A stretch of DNA of 64,000 nucleotides from CAIYRG01 sp964494505 (lineage in GTDB: Bacteria; Pseudomonadota; Alphaproteobacteria; Micropepsales; Micropepsaceae): assembly GCA_964494505.1 (NCBI GenBank), contig CAZBRO010000008.1, positions 62,001 through 126,000 of the forward strand, given 5' to 3'. Position 1 is the first letter of the stretch, and every line of letters starts with the position of its first letter. Made by a program: the position numbers and the translations under genes. Below, one piece after another: positions 1 through 8,760 of this stretch. The notes under the pieces are model-generated. The model saw only the letters and a program-made list of their open reading frames with translations. It was not told the DNA's origin and ran no database searches.

Positions 1-142
1 CGTGACGGCCTGCGCGAGCGGCGATGCGCAAGGACACTATGTGAAGGTCAGTGCATCGTTCACGCACAACGCCATTCTCGATTTCCCGGGCTTTCCCGAC
101 CCGCTGGTTCTAACCGGCAGCACGATCGTCAGGGTGCAATGA
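1..142 (+). CDS. TadE-like pilus assembly protein, C-terminal part
   Basis: The reading frame is open from the window edge to the TGA at 140-142, giving about 46 residues that end in LVLTGSTIVRVQ. This is the C-terminal beta-rich tail expected of a TadE/TadF-like minor pseudopilin. The next TadE-like gene starts at 139 with an ATGA overlap, so the two are translationally coupled. The N-terminal pseudopilin segment is outside the window, so the family call rests on context and the tail alone. Confidence 0.6.
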   Translation, partial: VTACASGDAQGHYVKVSASFTHNAILDFPGFPDPLVLTGSTIVRVQ

Positions 143-555
143 GACGCCAGCCCCTCCCCCTTCTCTTCGCATCGCAACGCGGATCGTTTGCGATAGAGTA
201 CGGGTTGGTGTTGCCGGTTCTGCTGCTGTTCGTGCTCGGCATCATGGATGCAGGGCGTCTCATCTGGACCTATAGCTCGCTCTCCCGCGCGGCCGAAGCG
301 GCCGCCCGCTGCGCGGCGGTCGATAGCATCAACTGCGCAACCTCGACGCAGATCAAGGCCTATGCCGTGGACCAGGCCTTCGGCCTGGATGTGACGAGCG
401 CGGCCTTCACGCCGAGCGCGCCGGCTTGCGGATCGCGCGTGGATGCGACCTACACCTTCCAATTCATCATTCCATGGATCAGTCCGGCCCAGCCCTATGG
501 CGCGGCGAACACCCTGACCCTCAACGCGACGGCGTGCTATCCGCCGTCGCACTGA
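139..555 (+). CDS. TadE-like pseudopilin of the Tad pilus
   Basis: The product has 138 residues. After a short basic leader comes QRGSFAIEYGLVLPVLLLF, with a prepilin-peptidase type Gly followed by a Glu five residues later and then one hydrophobic helix (about residues 16-40). The rest is a small periplasmic domain with four Cys (about residues 55, 64, 94 and 134) that could form disulfides. TadE/TadF proteins are minor pseudopilins processed by the TadV/CpaA peptidase and needed for Flp pilus assembly. It overlaps the upstream TadE-like gene by four bases. It converges on the TPR lipoprotein gene 9 bp downstream. Confidence 0.85.
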   Translation: MRRQPLPLLFASQRGSFAIEYGLVLPVLLLFVLGIMDAGRLIWTYSSLSRAAEAAARCAAVDSINCATSTQIKAYAVDQAFGLDVTSAAFTPSAPACGSRVDATYTFQFIIPWISPAQPYGAANTLTLNATACYPPSH

Positions 556-564
556 GCGTTCGGG

Positions 565-1365
565 TCAGCGCGTCTCGCGGGCGTAATCGAAAAAGCGCAA
601 ATTCGATTCGACCTGAGCCTTGGCGAGATCGGCCCGGCCGAACTCGGCCGCGCGCGTATTGTCGCCCATCAGTCCATAGACAAGCGCGAGATTCTGGCGC
701 GTGCGGGGACTCGCCGTGCTCGATTTCGCCATCGGGGTGAGGATGTCGATGGCTTCCGTGAAGTGCCCGCCGATCGCAAACGAAAGCGCGAGATCGTTCC
801 GGGCTGCCACATTGCGGGGGTCCGCAGCGAGCACGACATTATAGGAGCCTTGGGCTTCCGCATGGCGGCCGAGCATGTCGAGGGCCACCCCGCGCCTCAG
901 CAGCACGCGCGTATCGGAGGGTGCCTTCGTGCGCGCCAGTTCGGAAAAGGCGAGCGCCTTCTCGGGTTCGCCCAACGCCAGCTGCACACGCGAGAGACCA
1001 AGCAGCGCCCCCAGCCTCGCGGGATCGGCATCCTTGACCTTGTCATACGCATCGATGGCTTCATCAAAAGCGCCGGCTTCTAGCATCACGTCGCCGAATT
1101 CCACCGTCAGCGGACCATCGCCGGGATAGGCTGCCAGCACCGTGCGGTAGAGATTGACGGCCGAGGCGAGATCGCCCGCGGCCCGCGAGGCGCGGGCAAG
1201 CCGCAAAGCAGGCTGAACCTGCTCCTGTACAACGCGCAAATTGACCGCGCTTTCGGCGGCCTCCTTGGCCGGCGTGCTGGCAACGGCGCAACCGGCAAGC
1301 GCCACGGCAGCGGTCATGGACATCGCCAACCGCAGCATTCGTTGGAGAACCTTCTTCTGTCGCAT
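565..1365 (-). CDS. TadD-like TPR lipoprotein
   Basis: The product has 266 residues and an N-terminal lipoprotein signal whose lipobox LAGC falls at about residues 22-25, so it should be lipid-anchored after export. At least three tetratricopeptide repeats follow between residues 75 and 210, for example around LGLSRVQLALGEPEKAL and LLRRGVALDMLGRHAEA. TadD lipoproteins help the CpaC/RcpA secretin assemble in the outer membrane. The gene is transcribed away from flp and lies inside the tad locus, which supports the assignment. Assignment to TadD proper rather than a generic TPR protein is by context. Confidence 0.75.
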   Translation of the reverse strand: MRQKKVLQRMLRLAMSMTAAVALAGCAVASTPAKEAAESAVNLRVVQEQVQPALRLARASRAAGDLASAVNLYRTVLAAYPGDGPLTVEFGDVMLEAGAFDEAIDAYDKVKDADPARLGALLGLSRVQLALGEPEKALAFSELARTKAPSDTRVLLRRGVALDMLGRHAEAQGSYNVVLAADPRNVAARNDLALSFAIGGHFTEAIDILTPMAKSSTASPRTRQNLALVYGLMGDNTRAAEFGRADLAKAQVESNLRFFDYARETR

Positions 1366-1583
1366 CGCGTCCTACTTTCTTTTGATTACGCAATCGATCT
1401 TTCGGCCGCGAATTCACCGTCGTTCGAAACGGTTGGAATCCGCGTCCATCGCGTGCGCATATAAAGACAGAAGCTGCCTGTTACTGATTGATGAATGTCA
1501 ACATGGCTCCAAGCGATTTGAGACAAAAACCTCCGCAGCGAAGAACGCAGCGTTTTTCGCATCATCTTCAAGGAGAGGATCTC

Positions 1584-1775
1584 ATGCATACGGTTTCCAT
1601 AAAGATTGCCCGGTATCTATCGATTGAATCCGAGCGCGGCGTTACTGCGATCGAATACGGGCTCATCGCTTCGCTGGTCGCGATTGCCATCATCGTCGGC
1701 ATCACGCTGGTGGGCACCAATCTCAACTCGCTGTTCAACTACATCGGCGGCAAGGTCGCGCCCCCGGCTTCCTGA
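1584..1775 (+). CDS. flp: Flp major pilin
   Basis: This is the 63-residue structural pilin of the Tad pilus. The sequence ERGVTAIEYGLIASLVAIA shows the Flp cleavage site after Gly19 (G-V-T-A-I-E-Y), the conserved Glu-Tyr pair, and the hydrophobic helix that packs in the fibre. The chosen ATG has a strong ribosome site (AAGGAGAGG at 1570-1578); an upstream in-frame start at 1488 would add an unlikely 32-residue leader. The gene is separated from the tad operon that follows by about 120 bp and has its own 218-bp upstream region shared with the divergent TPR gene, so it may be separately and highly expressed. Confidence 0.95.
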   Translation: MHTVSIKIARYLSIESERGVTAIEYGLIASLVAIAIIVGITLVGTNLNSLFNYIGGKVAPPAS

Positions 1776-1897
1776 CCGGAGCCGTCCCTTCGCTTGGCCC
1801 CGCAAAGCGAACCTCCCGACAGCTCGCCAAAGGCGTGCTTCGGGCGGGACGCAGTCAAGGAGCTGTCTCCGCAACGTCTCGCGACAGATCATCGAAC

Positions 1898-2449
1898 ATG
1901 AGCGCTTTGCTATTTTCCGGAACATTGCTCGCGGCCGGCCTTGCCGGTCTCGTCGCGTCATGCGTTTCGGATCTTAGGGAGCGCCTGATCTACAACGAGG
2001 TGGCTCTCTTCGTTCTTGCCTCGGGTGTGGCGCTGCGGCTTTCGTCTACGCCCGGTCTGATGTGGATCAGCCTGGCGGCGGCGGCCATCGCGCTTGTACT
2101 TCTTGGACAGGTCTGCCGTTTCGGCGTGATCGGCGGCGGCGATGCAAAGCTGATCGCCGCCGCGATGCTGCTGGTGCCGGTCAACCGCGACGGGCAGTTG
2201 CTCGCCAATGTCGCCATCGCGGGCGGCGTTCTCAGCTGTGTTTATCTGACGCTGCGCGCCGCCATGCGCCGCGGCCTCATCCATGCCGTACCGGCAGGCG
2301 CCGGACAACAAAGCTGCCTTGCCGGCGAGCTCGCCAACATCGCCGCAGGCGCACCCATGCCATACGCGCTCGCCATTCTCGGGGGCGCCGTCATCTCTAT
2401 TGGAAACGAGGCTTCGCAATGCGTCTCCGCAACATTCTGCTCGCTGTAG
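1898..2449 (+). CDS. cpaA: A24 prepilin peptidase CpaA (TadV)
   Basis: The product is a 183-residue polytopic membrane aspartic protease that cleaves the Flp prepilin and TadE-like pseudopilins. Both catalytic Asp motifs are visible: SDLRERLIYN near residue 26 and the GGGDAK motif near residue 87. Hydrophobic segments fill most of the rest, and the length fits the short, methyltransferase-less TadV/CpaA type. The ATG at 1898 was chosen over an upstream in-frame start at 1835 because it leads straight into the first membrane segment. The 3' end overlaps cpaB by 31 bp. Confidence 0.9.
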   Translation: MSALLFSGTLLAAGLAGLVASCVSDLRERLIYNEVALFVLASGVALRLSSTPGLMWISLAAAAIALVLLGQVCRFGVIGGGDAKLIAAAMLLVPVNRDGQLLANVAIAGGVLSCVYLTLRAAMRRGLIHAVPAGAGQQSCLAGELANIAAGAPMPYALAILGGAVISIGNEASQCVSATFCSL

Positions 2450-3357
2450 GCGTCACGGCCCTGTTGGCCGGTGCCTCGCTGGCAGCACTCTGGATGTTTC
2501 AGCGCCCAGCCATCGAGGCGGCCCAGCCTCCAGGCGGCGGGGCCGGGGTTCCGGCACCCATCGCTCAGCCGCAAGCCACCAAAGCCGTCCTGGTCGCGGC
2601 CCATAAGATTGTCTCGGGCACCCTGCTGCGCGCTGAAGACGTGACCTGGAAGGACGTTCCCGCCTCCGGTGTCGCGCCCGAACAGATTGCGCGCGAGGCC
2701 GGCGGCGATGACCGCTATCTCGGCGCGCTGGTCAAAACGGAAATCGCCCAGGGCGAGCCGGTGGTCACGGGCGCTCTGATAAAGCCGTCCGATCGCGGAT
2801 TCCTGGCTGCACTGCTTCATCCCGGCATGCGCGCCGTCTCGATTGCGGTGGAAGCCACCCAAAGCGCGGCCGGCCTGCTGCTTCCCGACAATCGCATCGA
2901 CATCATCCTGACCCAGACCTTCGCGGAGGATTCCGAACCGACGCGCAAATCGGTCGGCGAAACCATCCTCAAGGACATCCGCGTCATCGCGGTCGATCAG
3001 CGCCTCGGACACGAACTGCCGCCCGAGAAGACGACCGGACTCGAAGGCTCCATGCCCAAGACGATCACGCTGGAAGTGACCGAGCGCGAAGCGGAAACCC
3101 TTGTGGTTGCAAGCCGCATCGGCCGTCTCGACGTATCGCTGCGCGCGCTCGGCGTTAACGGCGAAGAGGAGGAGGCGATCGTGGCCAAACCGGTCACCGC
3201 AGTGTGGGCCGTCGATGTTTCGCCAGCCCTGAAGTCCATCAGACGTGCAAGCCTCGTTGCGGCTCCGGCAGCACCTGCTCCGGCCCCTGCCGCTCAGCCC
3301 GAACGCCCCCGTCAAATCCTAGAGGTGATGCATGGTCCGAAAATTGAAACCCGCTGA
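2419..3357 (+). CDS. cpaB: Pilus assembly protein CpaB (RcpC)
   Basis: The product has 312 residues. One N-terminal membrane helix (MRLRNILLAVGVTALLAGAS) is followed by an SAF domain at about residues 55-110 (AHKIVSGTLLRAEDVTW) and the RcpC/CpaB domain (GLLLPDNRIDIILTQTF). CpaB is a periplasmic component linked to the secretin in the Tad machine. The C-terminal about 30 residues are rich in Ala and Pro. The start at 2419 lies inside the end of cpaA and the end overlaps cpaC by 26 bp, which shows tight operon organisation. Confidence 0.9.
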   Translation: MRLRNILLAVGVTALLAGASLAALWMFQRPAIEAAQPPGGGAGVPAPIAQPQATKAVLVAAHKIVSGTLLRAEDVTWKDVPASGVAPEQIAREAGGDDRYLGALVKTEIAQGEPVVTGALIKPSDRGFLAALLHPGMRAVSIAVEATQSAAGLLLPDNRIDIILTQTFAEDSEPTRKSVGETILKDIRVIAVDQRLGHELPPEKTTGLEGSMPKTITLEVTEREAETLVVASRIGRLDVSLRALGVNGEEEEAIVAKPVTAVWAVDVSPALKSIRRASLVAAPAAPAPAPAAQPERPRQILEVMHGPKIETR

Positions 3358-4822
3358 ACGGAGCCGCGCGAGCTCGCGGCTCCGTTGCAGCAGCGCGGGG
3401 GCACTTGGCGCGCTGCTGCTTGTGGCGGCACCGCTGATGCCGGTCCTTCTGAGCGCGCCTGCTCGTGCCGCCGCTGCGCAGGCCGATGTCAAAGTCTTGC
3501 TCGACGTCGACAAGGCCGTGACCGTCGATCTGACGCAACCGGCAACGACCGTGTTCATCGCCAATCCCGAAATCGCCGACATCCAGGTCCCGGCGGGGGC
3601 CAATGCCACGCATGTGATCGTGTTCGGCAAGAAGCCGGGTGCGACGACACTCTATGCGATGGGCGCGAACGGCGTGCTCGCGAGCTTTTCGATAGAGGTG
3701 GGACGGCCGGCCGAGACAATCGCCGCCGCCATCAAGAAGATCGTGCCGTCGGCCGATATACAGGTGTCGAGTGCGCCGAACGGCATCACGGTGTCGGGCA
3801 CGGCCCATTCGCCCGACGACGTCCAGCAGATCAAGAGCATCGCGCGCCAATATGTCGGCGAGAAGGAAAGCGTCAATCTCGACGTCGCGGTTCAGGGCAG
3901 CACCCAGGTGACGCTCCGCGTCCGCGTGGTCGAAGTCTCGCGCGACGTCGACAAGAATTTCGGCTTCAACTGGGACGGCATCTTCAACAGCGGCACGATT
4001 GCAATCGGGCTCCTGCAAGGCCGGATACCGACCCAGGTCACCACCGACCCGACCACGGGCGTGCAGACCCGCTCCTTCGTGGCCGCCAACCCGGCCGATG
4101 CGTTCGGCTCGGTCGGTGTCGGATTCCACGACGGGCGGACCGACGTCGCAGGACTGATCGATGCGCTTCAGATGGAAGGCCTAGTCACCGTCCTTGCCGA
4201 ACCCAATCTGACCGCGATTTCGGGCGAGACCGCCACCTTCCTCGCCGGCGGCGAATTCCCGGTTCCGATCGCACAGGCGCTGCAGCAGATCACCATCGAA
4301 TGGAAGCGCTTCGGCGTGAGCGTCGATTTCGCGCCGGTCGTGCTCAGCGGCAATCGCATCAGCGTCAAGGTGCGCCCCGAGGTGAGCGAACTCACCGATA
4401 CGGGCTCGGTCACGGTCAACAATTTCAAGATTCCGGGGCTTGCCGTGCGGCGCGCGGAGACCACCGTTGAGCTCGGAAGCGGTCAAAGCTTTGCGATCGC
4501 CGGCTTGTTCCAAAACAACGTCACCAGTGCGCTCAGCCAGCTTCCCGGCATCGGCGATCTGCCGATCCTGGGCGCGCTGTTCCGTTCCTCGCGTTTTCAG
4601 CGTCACGAAAGCGAACTCGTCATCATCGTGACGCCCTACATCGTGACGCCCGCGGACAACCGCGGCGCCCTGCACGATCCGACCGAGGGCGTCGTGTTCT
4701 CGAACGATCTCGAACGCATCCTGCTTGGCCGGCTCACCGCGGGCCGGAGCGGCAAGGACGAACCACTTCCCGCCGACGCACCGCATCTGAGCGGACCGGC
4801 CGGCTTCATGCTGGAGCAATAA
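3332..4822 (+). CDS. cpaC: Tad pilus secretin CpaC (RcpA)
   Basis: This 496-residue protein forms the outer-membrane channel of the Tad pilus. It has an N-terminal signal sequence (about residues 20-50), a pilus/secretin N-terminal domain (VFIANPEIADIQVP), a BON-like domain (NGITVSGTAHSPDDV) and a C-terminal type II/III secretin domain with LAEPNLTAISGETATFLAGG and VRPEVSEL. The ribosome site and start lie within cpaB. The C-terminal Pro-rich tail is short. Next comes the lipoprotein CpaD two bases downstream. Confidence 0.93.
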   Translation: MVRKLKPAERSRASSRLRCSSAGALGALLLVAAPLMPVLLSAPARAAAAQADVKVLLDVDKAVTVDLTQPATTVFIANPEIADIQVPAGANATHVIVFGKKPGATTLYAMGANGVLASFSIEVGRPAETIAAAIKKIVPSADIQVSSAPNGITVSGTAHSPDDVQQIKSIARQYVGEKESVNLDVAVQGSTQVTLRVRVVEVSRDVDKNFGFNWDGIFNSGTIAIGLLQGRIPTQVTTDPTTGVQTRSFVAANPADAFGSVGVGFHDGRTDVAGLIDALQMEGLVTVLAEPNLTAISGETATFLAGGEFPVPIAQALQQITIEWKRFGVSVDFAPVVLSGNRISVKVRPEVSELTDTGSVTVNNFKIPGLAVRRAETTVELGSGQSFAIAGLFQNNVTSALSQLPGIGDLPILGALFRSSRFQRHESELVIIVTPYIVTPADNRGALHDPTEGVVFSNDLERILLGRLTAGRSGKDEPLPADAPHLSGPAGFMLEQ

Positions 4823-4824
4823 TC

Positions 4825-5208
4825 ATGAATGCGAGCATTCGCGCTTTGCGCAATTCTTTCCTTGTATCGGCGGCGGCAGCCCTTCTCTTGAGCGCGGCTG
4901 CCTGCGCGACCGGTCCCGATCCCAAGCCCACTGCGGCCAATCCATGCCCGCCCTGGCTGGAATTCCCCGCCGACAAGCACAGCAATGTGGAAACGGCCTA
5001 TCTCGGCTGCAGCAACGACGCCAACCTGAAGGCCACCGTCGAAGACGCGGCCGATTTGCAGAAGGGCCGCGCGCTCGGACCTTCGAACGGCGCGCGCGAA
5101 GCCCAAACCCAGGACCAATACATCGCCGGCCAGCGCAAGCCGCTGCTGTCGGCGGGTGCGCAGACGCCGAGCATTATTTTTTCGGGCAGCGATGGAGGCG
5201 CCAAATGA
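4825..5208 (+). CDS. cpaD: CpaD-like pilus lipoprotein (short)
   Basis: The product has 127 residues and a lipoprotein-type signal (LLLSAAACATG, candidate lipid Cys near residue 29). The body has CpaD hallmarks: a short segment YLGCSNDANLKATVEDAADL, then the RAL motif and GAREAQTQDQYIAGQ. CpaD proteins are usually around 200 residues, and here the region before the NLGC-like motif is much reduced. Its place between cpaC and cpaE supports the call. The stop overlaps the cpaE ATG (ATGA). Confidence 0.8.
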   Translation: MNASIRALRNSFLVSAAAALLLSAAACATGPDPKPTAANPCPPWLEFPADKHSNVETAYLGCSNDANLKATVEDAADLQKGRALGPSNGAREAQTQDQYIAGQRKPLLSAGAQTPSIIFSGSDGGAK

Positions 5209-6404
5209 ACGTCCAGGTTCCAGCGCCACTTACGACAAGTTCGGCTCCCGGGGGTGCGCGGCCTCAGGCAATCGTCGCCGTGCTCGACCGCGATTCCGAA
5301 GGCGTGATCCGGCAGAGCCTGAGCGATCTGGGCATCGCCAATGTCGAGTTCATCAACGGAGGCATCGGAGCCGCGACTGCAAGCCTCGCCCAACGCGCCT
5401 CGCCGCGGCTGCTGGTGACGGACATTTCCGGCATTACCGATCCGATCCTGCCGATCAACCAGCTTTCGGAAGTCTGCGAGCCCGGGGTCGGCGTGGTGGT
5501 GATCGGTGAGAGCAACGATATCCGGCTCTACCGCAATCTCAGGGAAACCGGAATCGCGGAATATTTCTTCAAACCGCTGGTCGGCAATCTTCTGACGCAA
5601 GCCTTCCATGGCATCCTGACTGGCGGGGCCGACCAGCGCAACTCGCGTACCGGAAAGCTCATTTTTGTCCTCGGCACACGCGGCGGCGACGGCGCAACCA
5701 GCATCGCGGCCAATACCGCCTGGCATCTGGCCGAGATCGGTCAGCGGCGCGTGCTGCTGATCGACCTCGATCTGCAGCTCGGCGATGCGGCGCTGCAGCT
5801 CGACGCCGCACCGACCCACGCGCTGCGCGAGGCGCTCGAACATCCCGAACGCGTGGACGAGCTGTTCCTCCAGCGCGGCGTAACCCAGGTCACCGAACGG
5901 CTTGGAATTCTGGCGGCGCAGGAACCGCTGGGCGAAGGCGTGACCATCAATGAAGAAGCGGTGCTCGCGCTCCTGGGCAAGCTCCTGCACCATTACCGCT
6001 ACGTCTTTGTCGACGTGCCGCCCGCGCTGGCGCCGCGTCTGATGCGCGTGCTCACCCTTCCGAGCATGCTGATCCTGGTCAGCACGGCGTCGCTTTCATC
6101 GGCCCGCGACGTCGCGCGCTGGCGCCAGCAGATCGGCCCCAACACGCCCGAGCGCACGACGATCCATGTCCTGAACAAGAACGGCGCCCATGGCAGCCTG
6201 CCCTTGCAGGAATTCATCGGCGCAGTCGGGCAGGCGCCCGACATCATCATTCCGTATGAGCGCGAAATCGGCATCGCCTCGGCGATGGGCGTGGCGGCGG
6301 TGCGCAAATGCGCGAGCCTCCAGCGCGGACTGGCGCCGCTGTTCCGGCAACTGACCGGCGAAGCCTTGCCCTCCCACTCCTTCCTTTCGCGGCTCTTCGG
6401 ATGA
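5205..6404 (+). CDS. cpaE: Pilus assembly ATPase CpaE (TadZ), receiver-like plus MinD-like
   Basis: The product has 399 residues. Residues about 25-135 form a receiver-like domain (AIVAVLDRDSEGVIRQSL) and about 150-380 a MinD/ParA-type ATPase domain. The Walker A region reads GTRGGDGATSIAANTAWHLA, with no lysine at the usual P-loop place, and is followed by LIDLDLQLGDAALQL. TadZ/CpaE proteins localise the Tad apparatus, often at a cell pole. The gene starts within the stop of cpaD and ends with an ATGA overlap with cpaF. Confidence 0.9.
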   Translation: MNVQVPAPLTTSSAPGGARPQAIVAVLDRDSEGVIRQSLSDLGIANVEFINGGIGAATASLAQRASPRLLVTDISGITDPILPINQLSEVCEPGVGVVVIGESNDIRLYRNLRETGIAEYFFKPLVGNLLTQAFHGILTGGADQRNSRTGKLIFVLGTRGGDGATSIAANTAWHLAEIGQRRVLLIDLDLQLGDAALQLDAAPTHALREALEHPERVDELFLQRGVTQVTERLGILAAQEPLGEGVTINEEAVLALLGKLLHHYRYVFVDVPPALAPRLMRVLTLPSMLILVSTASLSSARDVARWRQQIGPNTPERTTIHVLNKNGAHGSLPLQEFIGAVGQAPDIIIPYEREIGIASAMGVAAVRKCASLQRGLAPLFRQLTGEALPSHSFLSRLFG

Positions 6405-7798
6405 CCATCCTCGGCTTTGGCAAGAAAACCACGGAAGACGGCGGTTTGCCGCTGCTTGAACTCGCGCCGCCGGCACAGGCTTCCTCCCAGCCGGACTCCC
6501 CTCCTCCTCCGATGAGGCGGACTGCCGTGTCGACGGCGCGAGATCTCATTCGCGACCAGGTGCTGATGCGGATCGAACCCGGCGTGGCCGTCCGCATGAC
6601 GCAAGAGGAACTGATCGGGCGCACCGATCAACTCGTCGCTGAAATCGCCAACGAACGGCGCGTCTTGCTGAACCAGCATGAGCAGCGGCTGCTTGCCCAT
6701 GAGATCGTCGACGACATGGTGGCGCTCGGCCCGCTCGAACCCCTGCTCAACGATGAGGGGATCTCCGACATCCTGGTCAACGGGCCGGACAAGATCTTCG
6801 TCGAACGGCACGGCAAGCTCGAGCTGACGAAGCTTCGCTTCCGTAACGATGCCCATGTGCTGCACGTAGCCCAGCGCATTGCCTCATCGGTCGGCAGGCG
6901 GGTGGACGAATCGAGTCCGATGCTCGATGCGCGCCTTGCCGACGGCAGCCGCGTCAATGTGATCATTCCGCCCTTGAGCCTGAAAGGTCCCTGCATCTCG
7001 ATCCGCAAATTCTCGCGCACCGCGATCGATTTCGCGCGCTTCATCGAGCTTGGAAGCGTGTCGTCGCAACTTGCCCGCGCTCTCGAAATCGCCGCCCGCT
7101 GCCGACTCAACCTGATCATTTCCGGCGGTACCGGATCGGGCAAGACCACGCTCCTCAACGCGCTCTCGCGCATGATCGAGCAGAACGAGCGTATCATCAC
7201 CATCGAGGACGCCGCCGAACTCCAGCTCCAGCAGCCTCACGTGCTGCAGCTTGAAACCCGTCCTCCCAACGTCGAAGGCAAGGGCCAGATCTCCCAGCGC
7301 GACCTTGTCCGCAATGCGCTCAGAATGCGGCCCGACCGCATCATCGTGGGCGAAGTGCGCGGTTCCGAAGCCTTCGACATGATGCAGGCGATGAACACCG
7401 GCCATAATGGCTCGATGTCGACGATCCATGCCAACGCGGCGCGCGACGCGCTCGCGCGCATCGAAAATATGGTGCTGATGGCCAATCTGAATCTTCCGAT
7501 CCGCGCCATCCGCGGCCAGATCACCAGCGCCATCGACCTCATCATCCACACCGAACGCATGCGCGACGGGGTGAGGCGGGTGACCGAAGTCGTGGAAGTG
7601 GCCGGGATCGAAGGCGAGATGATCTCGCTGGGCTCTCTTTTCACCTACCGCTTCACCGGGGAGAACCAGGATGGAACCTTGAAGGGCGTGTTCGAGCCTT
7701 CGGGGCTGCGTCCTCGCTTCCTGTCGCGGCTCGAATATTACGGTCTGGCGGGAGCTTTTCTCGAAGCCTTGAGCCCGCGCACGCAGGGAGCGGCTTGA
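6401..7798 (+). CDS. cpaF: Pilus secretion ATPase CpaF (TadA)
   Basis: The product is 465 residues, a type II/IV secretion ATPase that powers pilus extension. It shows the N-terminal CpaF domain (ILVNGPDKIFVERHGK), Walker A GGTGSGKTTLLN at about residues 244-255, the Asp-box and Walker B region (RPDRIIVGEVRGSEAFDMM) and the His box (GHNGSMSTIHAN). The ATG at 6401 overlaps the cpaE stop; a start at 6308 would overlap cpaE by nearly 100 bp and add a low-complexity leader. TadA enzymes act as cytoplasmic hexamers against the TadB/TadC platform encoded next. Confidence 0.95.
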   Translation: MTILGFGKKTTEDGGLPLLELAPPAQASSQPDSPPPPMRRTAVSTARDLIRDQVLMRIEPGVAVRMTQEELIGRTDQLVAEIANERRVLLNQHEQRLLAHEIVDDMVALGPLEPLLNDEGISDILVNGPDKIFVERHGKLELTKLRFRNDAHVLHVAQRIASSVGRRVDESSPMLDARLADGSRVNVIIPPLSLKGPCISIRKFSRTAIDFARFIELGSVSSQLARALEIAARCRLNLIISGGTGSGKTTLLNALSRMIEQNERIITIEDAAELQLQQPHVLQLETRPPNVEGKGQISQRDLVRNALRMRPDRIIVGEVRGSEAFDMMQAMNTGHNGSMSTIHANAARDALARIENMVLMANLNLPIRAIRGQITSAIDLIIHTERMRDGVRRVTEVVEVAGIEGEMISLGSLFTYRFTGENQDGTLKGVFEPSGLRPRFLSRLEYYGLAGAFLEALSPRTQGAA

Positions 7799-7799
7799 A

Positions 7800-8747
7800 A
7801 TGATCACGCTGCTCCTGGCACTCGTCTTTCTCCTGCTGGCAGCCGCGACGCTGTTCTTCGCGCTTTTTGTGAGCCGGAACGAACGCCGTTCGCTCGAAGA
7901 GCGCCTGAAACTGGTATTCGCCGGCTTTAAGCCGCTCGGGCCCGCCGAGCCCGGTCAAACGGCGGAACAGGATCGGGCCGCGGAACGGCTCAGGCGCGTG
8001 GTTTCGCTCGGCCTTCCCCACACCTGGGGCACGCATGCCAGCTCCGCAACATTGCTGCTGATCGCGCTTGCAGGCGCAGTCTGCGTGTGGCTGCTGACAA
8101 CGCTTCCCTTGCAGCTTCCCCATTGGATCGCCGCACTGGCTTCGCTCGGCGCCCTTCTGTTGCTGCCCCGGCTTGTGCTCGCGCGCGAGCAGAGCAAGGC
8201 GGAAAAGCGCTTCACCAATCTTTTTCCCGACGCGATCGACATGGCGGTGCGCATGCTGCGCGCAGGGATTCCGATCAGCGCCACGATCAGGACGATCGGC
8301 GAAGAGGCCGCCCCGCCGGTGGGCGATGTCTTCAAGACCATGGCCGATCAGGTCGCGATCGGCATCCCGTTCGAGGAGGCCCTCGCGACGACCGGCCAGC
8401 AGGTGGGCCTGCCGGATTTCCGCATCTTCGCCATCGCCGTGGCGCTGCAGCGCGCGACTGGAGGCAATCTTGCCACCACGCTGGAAATCCTGAGCGACAT
8501 CATGCGCAAACGGCGCACAGTGCGGCTGAGGGGTCAGGCCACCACCGCCGAGGTGCGGGTGTCAGCCTATATTCTCAGCGCCATACCGTTCTTTGTCACC
8601 GGCATTCTCCTGGTAATCCAACCAGGCTATCTCGCGCCGCTCGTCACCGATCCGCGGGGCAAGATCATCCTGGCTTCTGCCGCAGCAAGCCTGGCGCTCG
8701 GCCTTTTAACCATGCGCCGCATGATGCAGCGCGCCATCAGGATGTGA
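7800..8747 (+). CDS. tadB: Tad inner-membrane platform protein TadB
   Basis: The product has 315 residues with N-terminal membrane helices, a central type II secretion F domain (FPDAIDMAVRMLRAGIPISATI, about residues 140-265) and two C-terminal helices. TadB with TadC makes the inner-membrane platform on which the CpaF ATPase acts. The ATG lies one base after the cpaF stop. It is one of two GspF-domain genes in tandem, the usual tadBC arrangement. Confidence 0.92.
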   Translation: MITLLLALVFLLLAAATLFFALFVSRNERRSLEERLKLVFAGFKPLGPAEPGQTAEQDRAAERLRRVVSLGLPHTWGTHASSATLLLIALAGAVCVWLLTTLPLQLPHWIAALASLGALLLLPRLVLAREQSKAEKRFTNLFPDAIDMAVRMLRAGIPISATIRTIGEEAAPPVGDVFKTMADQVAIGIPFEEALATTGQQVGLPDFRIFAIAVALQRATGGNLATTLEILSDIMRKRRTVRLRGQATTAEVRVSAYILSAIPFFVTGILLVIQPGYLAPLVTDPRGKIILASAAASLALGLLTMRRMMQRAIRM

Positions 8748-8760
8748 GGCGGAGCCGAAC

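Noticed and set aside
5670..5730. CpaE Walker A without the usual lysine as a sign of inactivation
   Set aside because: TadZ/CpaE proteins often have atypical P-loops, so the deviation is within the family and not a special finding.
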